From the NCBI RefSeq assembly GCF_042453785.1, contig NC_091665.1, positions 30,095,001 through 30,159,000 of the forward strand: a stretch of DNA of 64,000 nt. Direction: 5' to 3'. The stretch is from Malus domestica. Taxonomy: Eukaryota; Streptophyta; Magnoliopsida; Rosales; Rosaceae. Shown piece after piece: positions 36,903-48,240 of this stretch. Made by a program: the position numbers and the translations under genes. A model generated the notes under the pieces. It ran no database searches, was not told the DNA's origin, and saw only the letters and a list, made by a program, of their open reading frames with translations. The number at the start of each line of letters is the position of its first letter. Within the stretch, counting starts at the first letter, position 1.

Positions 36903-39900
36903 CTTATAAACGGGGCCATATCCTCCCTCTCCTAGCTTATTTGAAGGATTAAAATATTCAGTTGCAGCTCTCAATTCAGCATAACTGAAAGTATATGGCC
37001 GGGGGCCTAATCCTAGAATATCTGCACATTCACGAAACAGTATGACATAAGTTTTACTTTTGTGAAAGCATTCTTACTTCTGTGTGTTAATGTCAAAGCA
37101 GAGAAACCTGAATTAGGTACCAGTAATGATATGGTCGTTTACCTTCATCATCTTCTTTTTCTGGTTTTTTCCTCCTTATATATAGAATTGCAAATATTAA
37201 TAGCAAGCTCACAACTCCAGGAGGAACATCAATATCGACTATCAACCCAGTCTTGCTCTTCTTTCCTGGAGTTGTTGGTGGAAGCCCGGAAACTATTGGT
37301 GTAAAATCTGAGTGATAAAACAGACGAATTCTTCAGTGTCAATTAACAGTAGAAAAATACATTTAAACCACTCACAGGAAATCTCTATAAGTTAACACAT
37401 ACTATACCTGAAGCAGCATGGAGAGCTCCTATTAGTGGGCCGTAATCGCCGTAATTGGTGTAATCGCTGGAATCGCTGAAATCGCCATAATCGGGTATGC
37501 AACAAGTCCCTTTACCAGCCCAGAACAAATGAATTTCAAGATAATTCTCTGACACACTAACATTAAATTTTCTCGCAACTGCTCGCTTAACACCACCTGC
37601 CTCCTTCAATATGTCAAAGTCCTTCATCCTGCGGGTACCCTAGCAACCAAATGAAGACGTAGGTAACACTAGCTTTAGTTAATGTAGCTTAAAACATCGA
37701 AAACCTGTCCAATGAGGTGTTTACTTCAAATAAGTTAGAATTTTTATTCTATAAGCAGTCTTACCTGAATATGGATATCAAATACACGCCGTCCTAGACT
37801 TTGCCAAGTTTGCGAAGTGCGACTTTCATAAACCGTCTCTGCAAAGTGCAATGTTACAGTGTAGGGCCCATTCTCAAGGCCCAGGCCATAGTATCTCAGT
37901 GATCCTGGGGACACTCTTGAAGTTTGGAAAAGCTCCGGGGTCACATCTGTTCCGGTGACTTGTGCAACGGTATTAACCAGAAACGGTGGGTTCTCTGTTT
38001 CAAAAAACAAACCGGCATTGCTGACAGCCCATTTCTCTGTACTGGTTACACTGAATGTTGCTGGGCCAAGAGCTGAGTCTTCAGTCTCATACAATATGTG
38101 ATCACGTCCCATCATTTGCGGTCCACCACAGTTGATTGAGAAGTTTGCATCTGTAAGTTTCGTGTAATACCAGAATCTTCCCATGATTAGTGATGAAACT
38201 TCAAATTGAAGACTCATACTAATGTTCTTCAGTCACATATTTCTAACCAGTTATGCGTATTACTGAACTTATGAAAACATGCTTGCAATCTATATCCATA
38301 TGTATACATAACTAGAGAAGCAATGCCTTTTCCTCTAACATGAGGTTGCGTTAAAATGGTAAATGATTGGTGACATAAGAGCAGATTACATCGTGGGGTA
38401 TTTCGATTGCATGGAAAATTTCTCTGGAGGCAATTCAATCCAGGAAAACTGCAAACACAGAGAACAATTATTAGTTATCCAAATAGAGTCATGTAGTGGA
38501 AGAGTAGTATTGCTTGTCTAAAACGAGTAAGAGAAACTTCAACTCACGTTATGTTTGAACTGTCAAATGTGAAGTTGTTGACCACTAAGTTCCTGCATAA
38601 AATCATTAATCAGTCAACACATGAAGAACTATATCTTTATCAAATGAAAATTCCATGTACAAGATCAAAACTTAGTAGGCAAGTAGCACTGTGAAAACGA
38701 ATCTCAGCGATAATTTTTTGTGCGAACATATTCTGGTGATTTAAACTGTAAAATGAAGGTGAAAGAGAAAAGGACACGTACAGTTGTGGTATTGTGGTCA
38801 CCCACTGGGGAAAGCTTCCTGATAAAAAATTGTAAGACAAATCTCTGCAAATAACAAAATAGAATCAGAAGACACAAAATGCATGAAAGTTATTAAGAAC
38901 TTGTGTAAGATAGGATTAGAATGCTTACGATTATACACAAACACATACATGCACCGTGCATTCTATATGACTACTTTAAGAAACAAGGACTTACATAGTC
39001 TGAAGTTGATTGCTCTTTCGGCTCGGAAGAGGTCCGGAGAGACTATTGTTTCCAAGAAACCTGGCCATTTCGATTATAGTAGAAGGCACCCAGAAAAGAA
39101 AAAGAGATGAGCAAGAAAAATTTCAGATGTGCACAAAATGGAAGGATTAGTCCAGATCTTCAATCAAAGTAGGGAATGTTAAAGATTTGATAACTTATGT
39201 ATGATAAGGCAAGAAAAAGATAATAATAAGGACGGGGATTACAAGGATGTAAGAGAACGCATGTTGAACAAAAAACTTGGGAGTTGGCCTGTCAAATTGT
39301 TGAAACTCAGATCCCTGCACACCAACGATAAGTTGAGAGAAGCAATCAGAATGAAAGAAAACTAATTGGTCTCGTTGGGACTGAAACTTATATTTGCTGG
39401 TACGTACAGTGTCCTTAGACTTTGATATTCTCCAATATCAGAAGGGATGGTACCAGTGATTAATGCGTTTCGTAGTCCTCTGTATTCCAAAAACATAAAA
39501 TTTGATAAAAAGAAGATGGAGTAAGATATCAAATTTCAAAAGGAAGAAGAAGTTAGATGAAAGTATCTGAATCGATGAGAATCTTCACTTACAATTCAGT
39601 CAAGTTTTTCAGATTTTTTATGAAATCAAGAGAGGAGCTCCCATTGTATATATCACTGATTAGCCTACATCATTATATGCAAAATAAACTGAAATCCCGT
39701 CTTCGGAGAAAGAGAGAGAAATACAATTTATGAAACATATGTACTTACAGATAGTTCAATGAGGTCAGTTGAGAAAAGCTGGTTGGTATTGGGCCTTCGA
39801 AAGAGTTGCCTTGAAATTCCCTACAGAAACATATAAGAAGCTTGTGAACAAATTATCCATCTCAGGTCTGCTTTCATAAACTGCAAAAGATCAAAGGTTT

Positions 39901-42388
39901 TTGTACTTACAAATGATAGAGTTGTGTCCAATTCCCTATGAAATCAGGTATCTTTCCTGAGAAAGGATTGTCCGATGCCCAGCTAAAATTCAAAAAGTTG
40001 AATTATAGTAAGCTCATCCAAGAAAAGCAATCTCAAAGTACTGGATAAACGAACAAATATAAAATACGATTTAAGAGCCATTCTTACACGACTTGCATGT
40101 TGGTGAGCTTGGCAAATGTTGAAGGAATTTCACCACTGAGTCCACAGCTGTCTACGTAGCTGTGAAAATCATAAGGCAATTGATGAGTACCCATTTCATA
40201 CGATAAAGCGCAACTTTTGCTCATCCGTAGGGAATTAACATGTCATTCCAATTTGATGATTTAACGAAGCACTTACAGTTGCTCGAGCTTGACTAAATTA
40301 CCAAGTTCTGCAGGGAGTGTTCCGGAAAAATTATTTGTTCCGATGCTCCTGCAAGTCATGTTGAACGGGCAAACACTTACTTGAAAGCAATTATTGAAGA
40401 GTGATAGAAGGTTCTGTTGAATTGTAAGTCTATAACTGATTAGGAAATAAGTTGTGTATCAAATTTGTGTATCCACTTGAGTTTAAAATACCAAGTGTGC
40501 AGCTCTAATGTAGTAAGGCAAATAATGTCAGGTGTAATGATCCTAGCAACTAGCTAGATGTAAGGCTGAGATTGTTTTGTGAAGAGAGAGAATCCACCTT
40601 GGATTCTAACGGTTATGTAAAGCACAGAGTGTGTGTGAATTGTAGAGAGATGAAGAGAATATGCTCTGCTAGATTTTGCAGAGAGAGAGAAACCTTCAGA
40701 AAATTCTTCTATTGTTATCCTTCTCATTTTTTGTTCTTCGATTGTTCATTCATAACCAGATTTTTAGCTTATAACAACAGGTTCTGTATCTAATGTTTAC
40801 GACACAAAATTTTATTGTAAGCTCTCTAATTTTTCATGGCTTACAGCATAGTTAGCTCCTTAAGGTTTCCAAGCTCCTTGGGGATGGGCCCAGAGAATGA
40901 ATTGATTCTAATTGACCTGAATGGAGATATCAGTTAGTGAAAGATAAGCAACATTAAACTTAATTACATTACATAACAGGAAACTAGTACTGCATTATTC
41001 AATAAAAGCATAATGATTTTTTGTTGATAACGGCATAAATAGTAGCGAAATGGTGTAAAGAACCTAACGGTAGATTATGATATTCAAAATGAAGTACACA
41101 AATTGCTACGGGTCTCATCAAAAGTATGAGTACTTAAAGAAATGTTCTCTCACTACTTACAATACAATCAATGCAGACATATTGCCAATGACCGCTGGTA
41201 GGGGACCGGTGAAATAATTCTGATTGATCCACCTACAAAAATTGAAAGGAAGTGTAATCGTTAACTCTTAATCTTACAACATCACCATATTTTGGTTGAA
41301 ATCCCACATCGGCTAGAGAAATAAAGAAAGAAGAGTTTAAATATCCAAATCCCACTTCAATTAATGCCGAGGCCTATTGAAATAAACCCCACACCTGACG
41401 AATTGTGTAGGTGGTAATTACCAAGTTGGAGACAGTATAAGTGATGTTGGAAGTACAATTTTTAATATCCAATATATGATTTTGATGAACCAAAAACAGA
41501 GAAGGGAGTTGGAAAAAATTCATACAAAAATGTGAGATATCTCAGAGCCCCAAATTCTTCTGGAAACACCCCTCGTTTGTTAAGAGAATACACTTTCCTG
41601 GAAAGCAAAAAGATTGAACATTTAGAACTACATAAAATGGAGCGACACAGTCAAATTATGACGTTAACATATATAGGTAGCAAGTGAAAAATCAACAGTG
41701 GCATGGAAATCTTGTTCATCAAGAGAGAGTAGTTTAACATACAGTTGGGTGATGTGGCATGTAGCATTATTGTCGTAAGAACAGTTGCAAACGATGGCTG
41801 GGTTGATATCGGGGCTAGAAATGGCGGTGCCGTTGATGGCAGATCCACTGCAGGGTTCTCCACTGATATTCCACAGCCCCGGCACTGCTTGTGTGTCCCA
41901 TTGTTCAAATATTGAGTTCAACGCCCTCACTGCACTCTCAGTTAATTCAGTCCTTGTGTGTATTATATATATCACACCATAATTTGACTGGTGTTACTAC
42001 TTACTAGACTATCTCGAACCAAACGAAAGATCAAATTGATTATTACAAAGGAAAATTACCCTTGATTTTTGGATGTTTTGTATATGGGAAGAAAAAGGGT
42101 TTTACAAATAAGTTCCTCGAAACTTCATTTCATATAGTCGAAAAATACTTAAAATGTCATTTTGTTGAGGGAAAAAAGGCCAGTTCCTGGTCAAAAACAC
42201 TTAAATGTGGCAAAGTGTGTGTGGGGGGGAGGGGGGAGGGGGGGAGGGGGTGGGGGTGGGGGGGGGGATGAGATAGAGAAAGAACCTTCAGACGGATCAG
42301 TGATAGGATTTTGAGCAAAGGACAGCTGAAACCAGAAGCAGCTGAGGAAGCAGAGTAATAGTATCCTCATCATCAACTTCATCTTCAT
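36903..42388 (-). CDS. LRR-malectin receptor-like protein lacking its kinase
   Basis: Related to the LRR-RLK subfamily VIII-2 (At1g56130-like): plasma-membrane receptors with leucine-rich repeats, a malectin domain, one membrane helix and a Ser/Thr kinase. Exons (minus): signal peptide 42388-42286 (MKMKLMMRILLLCFLSCFWF); 41929-41743 (ALNSIFEQWDTQAVPG); LRR exons of exactly 72 bp at 41597-41526, 41232-41161, 40916-40845, 40348-40277, 40159-40088, 39982-39911, 39820-39749, 39664-39593, 39479-39408, 39314-39243; then 39060-38995, 38844-38782, 38592-38548, 38448-38390; malectin 38150-37765 (NFSINCGGPQ, YYGLGLENGPYTVTLHFAE); 37639-37408 (LFWAGKGTCCIP); membrane helix 37307-37143 (VVSLLLIFAILYI, then RRKK); 37021-36903 (YTFSYAELRAATEYF, KLGEGGYGPVYK). 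All borders are GT-AG and I see no stop. After the glycine-rich loop no kinase exon follows; intron-like sequence meets repeats and the DUF2828 pseudogene. It may be a receptor-like protein or a 3'-truncated pseudogene. The start could be one methionine earlier (42397). Confidence 0.88.
42215..42268 (+). repeat. G-run tract in intron 1 of the receptor gene
   Basis: More than six runs of four or more G on the + strand separated by single A or T (GGGGGGGAGGGGGGAGGGGG-like). It fits G-quadruplex sequence rules. In the transcript of the minus-strand gene it is C-rich. Confidence 0.9.
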
Positions 42389-42860
42389 ATTGTACATGTG
42401 CAGAACTTGCTTTCCTCGACGGCGTGAACTTAAACGACCAACACTTATATTCCGACTGGCTGAATCATGCATCGCATGTAAGAAGAAGAAGACCATTAGA
42501 TTTTAGTCGTATATTGACAACATATACATATATAATCTTTATATATGAAGCCAATGGCCCAATGAACAGTGTTTTTTAAGGGGGTAAAAGATTGTTTACT
42601 ACTCTCATATTTCGTGGTTTTCAACATTTAATACATCAAGTTTTTTTCGTCTCATAGTCATACCTAAAGTGTAAATTTTGGGACAATCTCATACCTCTGT
42701 TAGTCAAACTGTTAAGTCTCCCATTAACTGTGACGTGGTGCTCATGTGGACAATGATTGGGCGCAATGTGTCATCCACGTGGAAATTAAAAATAAATTAT
42801 TTATAAAATTAAAAAAAAATATATATATATTAAAAAAAAAAAAAACCCTTCATCTTCCCC
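42389..42860. other. Receptor gene 5' flank and AT-rich spacer
   Basis: No coding. Words at 42600-42720 (CTCATACCT, GTTAAGTCTCCCATTAAC) resemble the inverted ends of the element at 43150-44754, so this may be a scrap of a related element. Confidence 0.4.
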
Positions 42861-42865
42861 AGATT

Positions 42866-43115
42866 CGGGGGGAAGAAGAAGAAGAAGAAGAAGAAGAAGA
42901 AGAAGAATGAGAAGGAAGAAGAGGGAAGAAGGAGAAGAAGGAGGACGAAGAAGAAAAAAAAAGTTGCAGTCGGAGGAGGAGGAAGAAGAAGAAGGAGGAG
43001 GAAGAAGAAGAAGAAAGAAGAAAAAAAAAAAAAAAAACCGAATCTGCAACCCAGATTCGAAGGAAGAAGAAGAAGAAGAGAAGGAAGGAAGAGGAAGGAG
43101 AAGGAAGAAGGAGAC
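42866..43115 (+). repeat. Polypurine tract, GAA/GGA-rich (about 250 bp)
   Basis: The + strand is almost wholly A and G, mainly AAG/GAA and GGA triplets, with two short breaks carrying CAGATTCG (near 42860 and 43054). Lys/Glu-rich frames on + and Ser/Phe-rich frames on - are by-products. Confidence 0.95.
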
Positions 43116-43149
43116 CCACTTTTTTGCCAACTATGAGTCGTGGATGACA

Positions 43150-44754
43150 CATACTTTATGTTTTAAATATTGCAATGTTATACCTCAATTTATGAATTCG
43201 TTGCAATGTCAGACTTCTGTTAAATTTTTTGTCAATCTAACTGTTAAAGGATGACATGAAAGAAACGAAACCCACTTTTTTGCCAACTTGAATAAAAATA
43301 ATTAATTAATTAATAATAAATTATTAATTTGACAATTAAAATTAACTTTAAAAAAAAAAAAAAAAAAACCTCCTCCTTGTTCCCTGGAAATCGTCCCCGT
43401 TCCTGCTCCCATCAGTCCTTTCCTCCGCTCCCCTTCTTCTTCGTCCTCCTTGAACACAGCTAATTTTCGTCCTCCTCCAGTAACAACTGATACACCGCCG
43501 ATCGCAAAACGCAGGTGGTTTCGATGGCAAACCAAAACCAGACCCCAAATAAGTGGGTTTTGATGGCAAACCAAAACCAGACCCAATTCATCTTTCTCCA
43601 ACAGTCTTTATAAAACTAATTTGATTTCTTCATCATAAGTTCACTAATATTTCGCAAAACTGAGCATTAGAAACCATCCCCTTATCATTTTCCCTCTCTT
43701 CAAATCCCATCACCGACTGGGGCTTTCGCCCCACTGCCATTTCTTCAATTTCTTATTCTTCACCATTTTTCTATGAAAAACCACCAAATAAAATTGCAAA
43801 GGGAGAGTTCCAGAAATCCAAAACGAAGAACCCCACAAAAACAAAACCCAAAACGAAAAACACAAATACAAACCCAGAAAATTCAAGAAGTTAGAGAAAT
43901 TAATTTTTTTTTTAAATTAGAGAAATTAAATTTTCAAAAATTCAAGAAGTGGCCATTTGAAAATTCGCCCAGAACTCTGGATTTTCGAAATCCTCCATAA
44001 TATTAATTGAAGAATGGAAGTTCATTACAGTCCAATTTTTTTCTTTTTCTTTCCCCTTTTTTTCACCATTTTCTGGGTTACCACCACTGCCACAGATTCG
44101 CTTCCCCGATGCGTGTCAACCTCTACACCTTCTCATTTCCGTCTCCGTCCGTTCGGTTCTCCATCAACCACCATTGTCTTTCTCCCAACCATCATTCGAA
44201 TCGATCCACTACCGTTTCAAAGAAAACCGGACCGATTTTGGTGCCGAAGAAGACATGTATATGCTCGCCGACGTCGTAGCCAGATCATTTCGTTGCAACC
44301 TCCACAAGAACCAGGGAGGGAGTCAAAACAACGGATCTTTCCCGTCGAACAGATTGAATATGTGCCCATCTGAAATGACGAACTCGCTGGTCCGAATCGG
44401 TGGACTCAAAGGCGGCGGATGGACGAGGAAGAAGGGGGACGGATGAGGGAGTGAAGGGGACGAATGAGGAAGAAGGGGAACGGAGGAGGGAGTAGAGGGG
44501 AGGAGACGATTTCTGGAGAAATGAAGAGAGATTTTTATTTTTATTTTTATTTTTTAAGTTTAATTGTTAAATAAGAATTAGTAATTTATTATTAATTAAT
44601 TAATTTTTTTATTCAAGATGGCAAATGAGTGGGTCCCAGTCCTATTACTTCATCATTTAACCGTTAAATTGACAGAAAATTTAACAGAAGTCTGACATTG
44701 CAACGAATTCATATATTGAGGTATAACATTACAATATTTAAAACATGAAGTATG
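43150..44754. mobile_element. MULE-like element with long inverted ends
   Basis: 43150-43460 and the reverse of 44754-44460 match over roughly 300 bp: shared runs include TTTTAAATATTG-AATG, CAATGTCAGACTTCTG, TTGAATAAAAA-AATTAATT and GAAATCGTC-CC. Such long TIRs suit Mutator-like elements. The inside (43460-44460) is GC-richer and carries overlapping open frames at 44007-44446 plus CT-rich leader-like sequence. No transposase is seen, so captured host sequence (Pack-MULE) is possible. No clear 9-bp target duplication was found. Confidence 0.65.
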
Positions 44755-46144
44755 AAATTGTAGTTCGATCGATAATTAACGTAATTTTATGTAATTTACT
44801 TGTAATATATTTCGTCCAAGTTGCATGATCAAATGGCGGCCACTTTTTCAATTTCCCACCTGAAGTTGGCCAAGACTTTGTTCATATTAGTTGAAGGGGT
44901 TGAAGAGGTGTGATATTCACACATCTCATTTTACTTCTCACACACCCTTGTTAATTTTTGTCCGTTGATCTTCTTCCATTCATCCGATCCGACGATTGAA
45001 AATTAGGGTTTAAAATGATAATTGAGTGTTTGGTTAGTAAGATACAAATATTGGGATAAAGTTTTGAAATACACATGTTGTAATATTACTAGGGCACATC
45101 AGAGGTGAGTAAATTTGGGTACTTCCCATTGAATACCCAAGTATTGTCCTTAAAAGAAAGGCAGCTACAAAAGATGCGACTTGTTTCATACATTTTCCCC
45201 AATTAAGAAAGTTGAAATTCAACAATAAAATCAAGAGTAATGTTACACTTACTACCTATTTATATCATCATTTATTTTATCTCTCTAATAATGGTAGTGT
45301 CAACCAATGCATGTGAATCCTATCTCTATTAGATAGATAATATAAATAATTGTACAAATATATAGTAAAAATAGCATTTTTATAAAATTAATTGGTAATA
45401 TAAGAAGTAATCCAACTACTTATAAACCCTTATATAATTTAGTTTTTTTTGTCCTCACATTCTCACACCCAGTTGGGTGACCCAACTTTACATTTGGACC
45501 AAGTCTCTGCATACGCTTTCCTTCTCAGCAACTTGCCGTTGTTGAATGTTCTCATTCACTTCGGGATGTAGATAACACTAGCTCATTATATTTCATCTTC
45601 CATTAATTGTAACGATAGTAATATTCTCATTAAAATAATTTCGCTCTATTTTATTTATTTATTTTCATCTGGTATACATAATTTGAATCTTTTACGTTCT
45701 TTTTAAAAATTAATTATATTAAATTCAGCCAAATTTAATAATCTAATAGTCGTATAATAAATAAACAAACCATGTTATTAAAAACTGAAATTTTGACTGG
45801 AAGGAGGATGAAGAGGAGGCTCCATGAGATGGGTGGCCATGGCGGTACCCATCGTTATGGCACTGCAGTGGTTCAGATCACTACTGAAAAAAATGGCAGT
45901 GGTTGTGTTTTGTTTAAAAATGATGTGTGTAATCATCTACTCTAAGTGAAAGACTCTTGAAGTGTCATCTGAAAGAAAAGCAACTTCAGGTGAGGCCCAA
46001 GGGAGACAAAAATGGTCTTGTAACCCTACCGACACGTAATTGGACGGTGGAAAATCATGTGGAGGGACCTTTTTATGAAAAAAAAAGAACAGAAATATCA
46101 AAGAGAATATTTCAAAATAGAATATTTCATCAACTCTCAAACAC
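44755..46144. other. Intergenic, no gene seen
   Basis: AT-rich spacer. 44915-45010 carries a repeat-like sequence (CACACACCCTTGTTAATTTT...CCGTTGATCTTCTTCC in parts) similar to sequence at 10765-10830. 45800-45860 is GC-richer without an open gene. Confidence 0.45.
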
Positions 46145-46621
46145 TTCATCTTCTTTATATAATTTATATATCAATATTATAAAATATCATGTCAAGAAAA
46201 TAAGGTGAAAGAGAATACAAGTAAAGCACGTTGACGGCTAAGATTGAAGTTTCACAAAAGATACATATATGAATACGGTCGAGATCATTGACAACTTCTG
46301 TGGTTCATCTTCTTTATATAATTTATATATAAATATTATAAAATATCATGTCAAGAAAATAAGGTGACAGAGAATACAAGTAAAGGACGTTGACGACTAA
46401 GATTGAAGTTTCACAAAAGATACATATATGAATACGGTCGAGATCATTGACAACTTCTGTGGTTCATCTTCTTTATATAATTTATATATCAATATTATAA
46501 AATATCATGTCAAGAAAATAAGGTGACAGAGAATACAAGTAAAGGACGTTGACGGCTAAGATTGAAGTTTCAGAAAAGATACATATATGCATACCGTCGA
46601 GATCATTGACAACTTCTGTGG
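46145..46621. repeat. Three tandem copies of a 159-bp unit
   Basis: Units start at 46145, 46304 and 46463 (TTCATCTTCTTTATATAA) and end CAACTTCTGTGG. They differ by only a few bases (for example GCACG/GGACG, GAATACGG/GCATACCG). They lie just 3' of the RHD3-like pseudogene, whose stop codon is at 46904-46906. Confidence 0.97.
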
Positions 46622-48240
46622 TGGGTACTGACTACTGATACATATTGAAACATCTAAACCCAAGTCAACCTCCTTGGGTCAACAAAAGAAAAAGTCATCC
46701 ACGTCCATTAAGTTGATATAAATCGTGCATCCCAAAACGTGTGGCAAAAACGTGTGGTTAATTTGTAAAACCAGGCACCCCGTTTATTTTTATTTCAAAT
46801 TTTCAGTAACTACAAACAAAAAACAAAATAAAAAAGAATGAAAACTATCGCACTGTAGTGACCTTAATCTGATGCACACGGTACAAACAACAGAGATCAT
46901 ACATCATGAAGATTCAACTTCCTCAACGTTTGCCGTTCGCCTTTGTCTTAAAGGAGGGATTGAGTATTCCATGCCGGTATCTGATGACGAGATATTGGAT
47001 GACACTGAGGACTCCGGGAATGAGCTTGTAATGTCCATCTGTACCCATAAGGCCTTTGAAAGTAAAAATGCAACAAATAGAACCATGAGGTAGAGAGGGT
47101 TCCTGTTTCATTTGAAGAAAAAAGGCACAGTGATTAACATATGTGCAAGACATTAGCGTCTGGACACTTAAAAATGTCCAAAACCTAAAACTCGCAAAGG
47201 GAAACAAAAAAGAACGAAATTAATTACTTTAAAAGCATCATAAATTCGTTAAAACCAAGAACGATCATCGCCATTGTAGCCCATGGCGGAGGTAGCCCGT
47301 TGTTACTCCGCTTGTGAGCCTCCTGAAAGTACAAAAGCAAACAACATCATGATCGAGCAGAGCTATAAGCATAAAGATAGGGAGCTCGTTACAAAAATAG
47401 TATTAGGATGCTAGGATTTTTCTTTGTAGAAAAAACAAGAATACACTGAACTTGATTATAAGTCGGTCCTATCTGACTTAAACCGTTCCCAAGTCAAGAA
47501 TCAGCGCGATTTTCAATATGAAGTGTTTCCATATGTTTGGTTTCACTACTAAACTAAATGGTTTCACTACTAAACTAAATCCAATTTACACAAGAACTCC
47601 CGCCCAAAATGTCATCCGAGGACAATGCATGCGTCCTATTTCCACGTTCCTCCTACCAGTTGTTCATTACTTTTGCAGGAACATGTTCCAATCTTCATAT
47701 TTTCATAATCCAAATCTTTAAAGAACATTTTATAAAAGAAAAAATCCATTTATTCGGGATGCAACTCTGATTAAACGATATAAAAACAATTCGGTCTCTG
47801 CTTTGAACTGCCTCCACAATGACTTGCACTGTACTGGGGTGATTAAGGTATCCTTTGAAGAAACCTAGTTTAGAGTTAACCTCAATAAGAAAGGAGTTTC
47901 ATCATAGAAAAATTTTGCATAAAAACCAAACCCATAAATTAATGGTAGCTCTTCCCAAGAGCTTCAGTCAAGAGGATCTGTAGAAGGTCCTAGTTTCCTA
48001 TTTTGTGAAGATGAAAACTAACAGTCCCGTCCACGAGAGAAGAAACGAGGCCATTTTCAATATTATCTGGCTTCTCATCCAGGCGAATGGCAGCCATGGT
48101 CGACAAAAGCTTCAGAGACTGCAAGAAAGAGATGATCAAACAACTAAAACATCAGTTTAAGTCAGAAAGATAGATAACATGTACTTCCACAAAAGTTCCC
48201 AGTGATTACCACAGTTCGTGCATCCTTGCTAATACTTCTA

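Noticed and set aside
42801-43254. Ser/Phe-rich and Lys/Glu-rich open frames around the polypurine tract
   Set aside because: Triplet repeats without stops keep every frame open; no protein signal.
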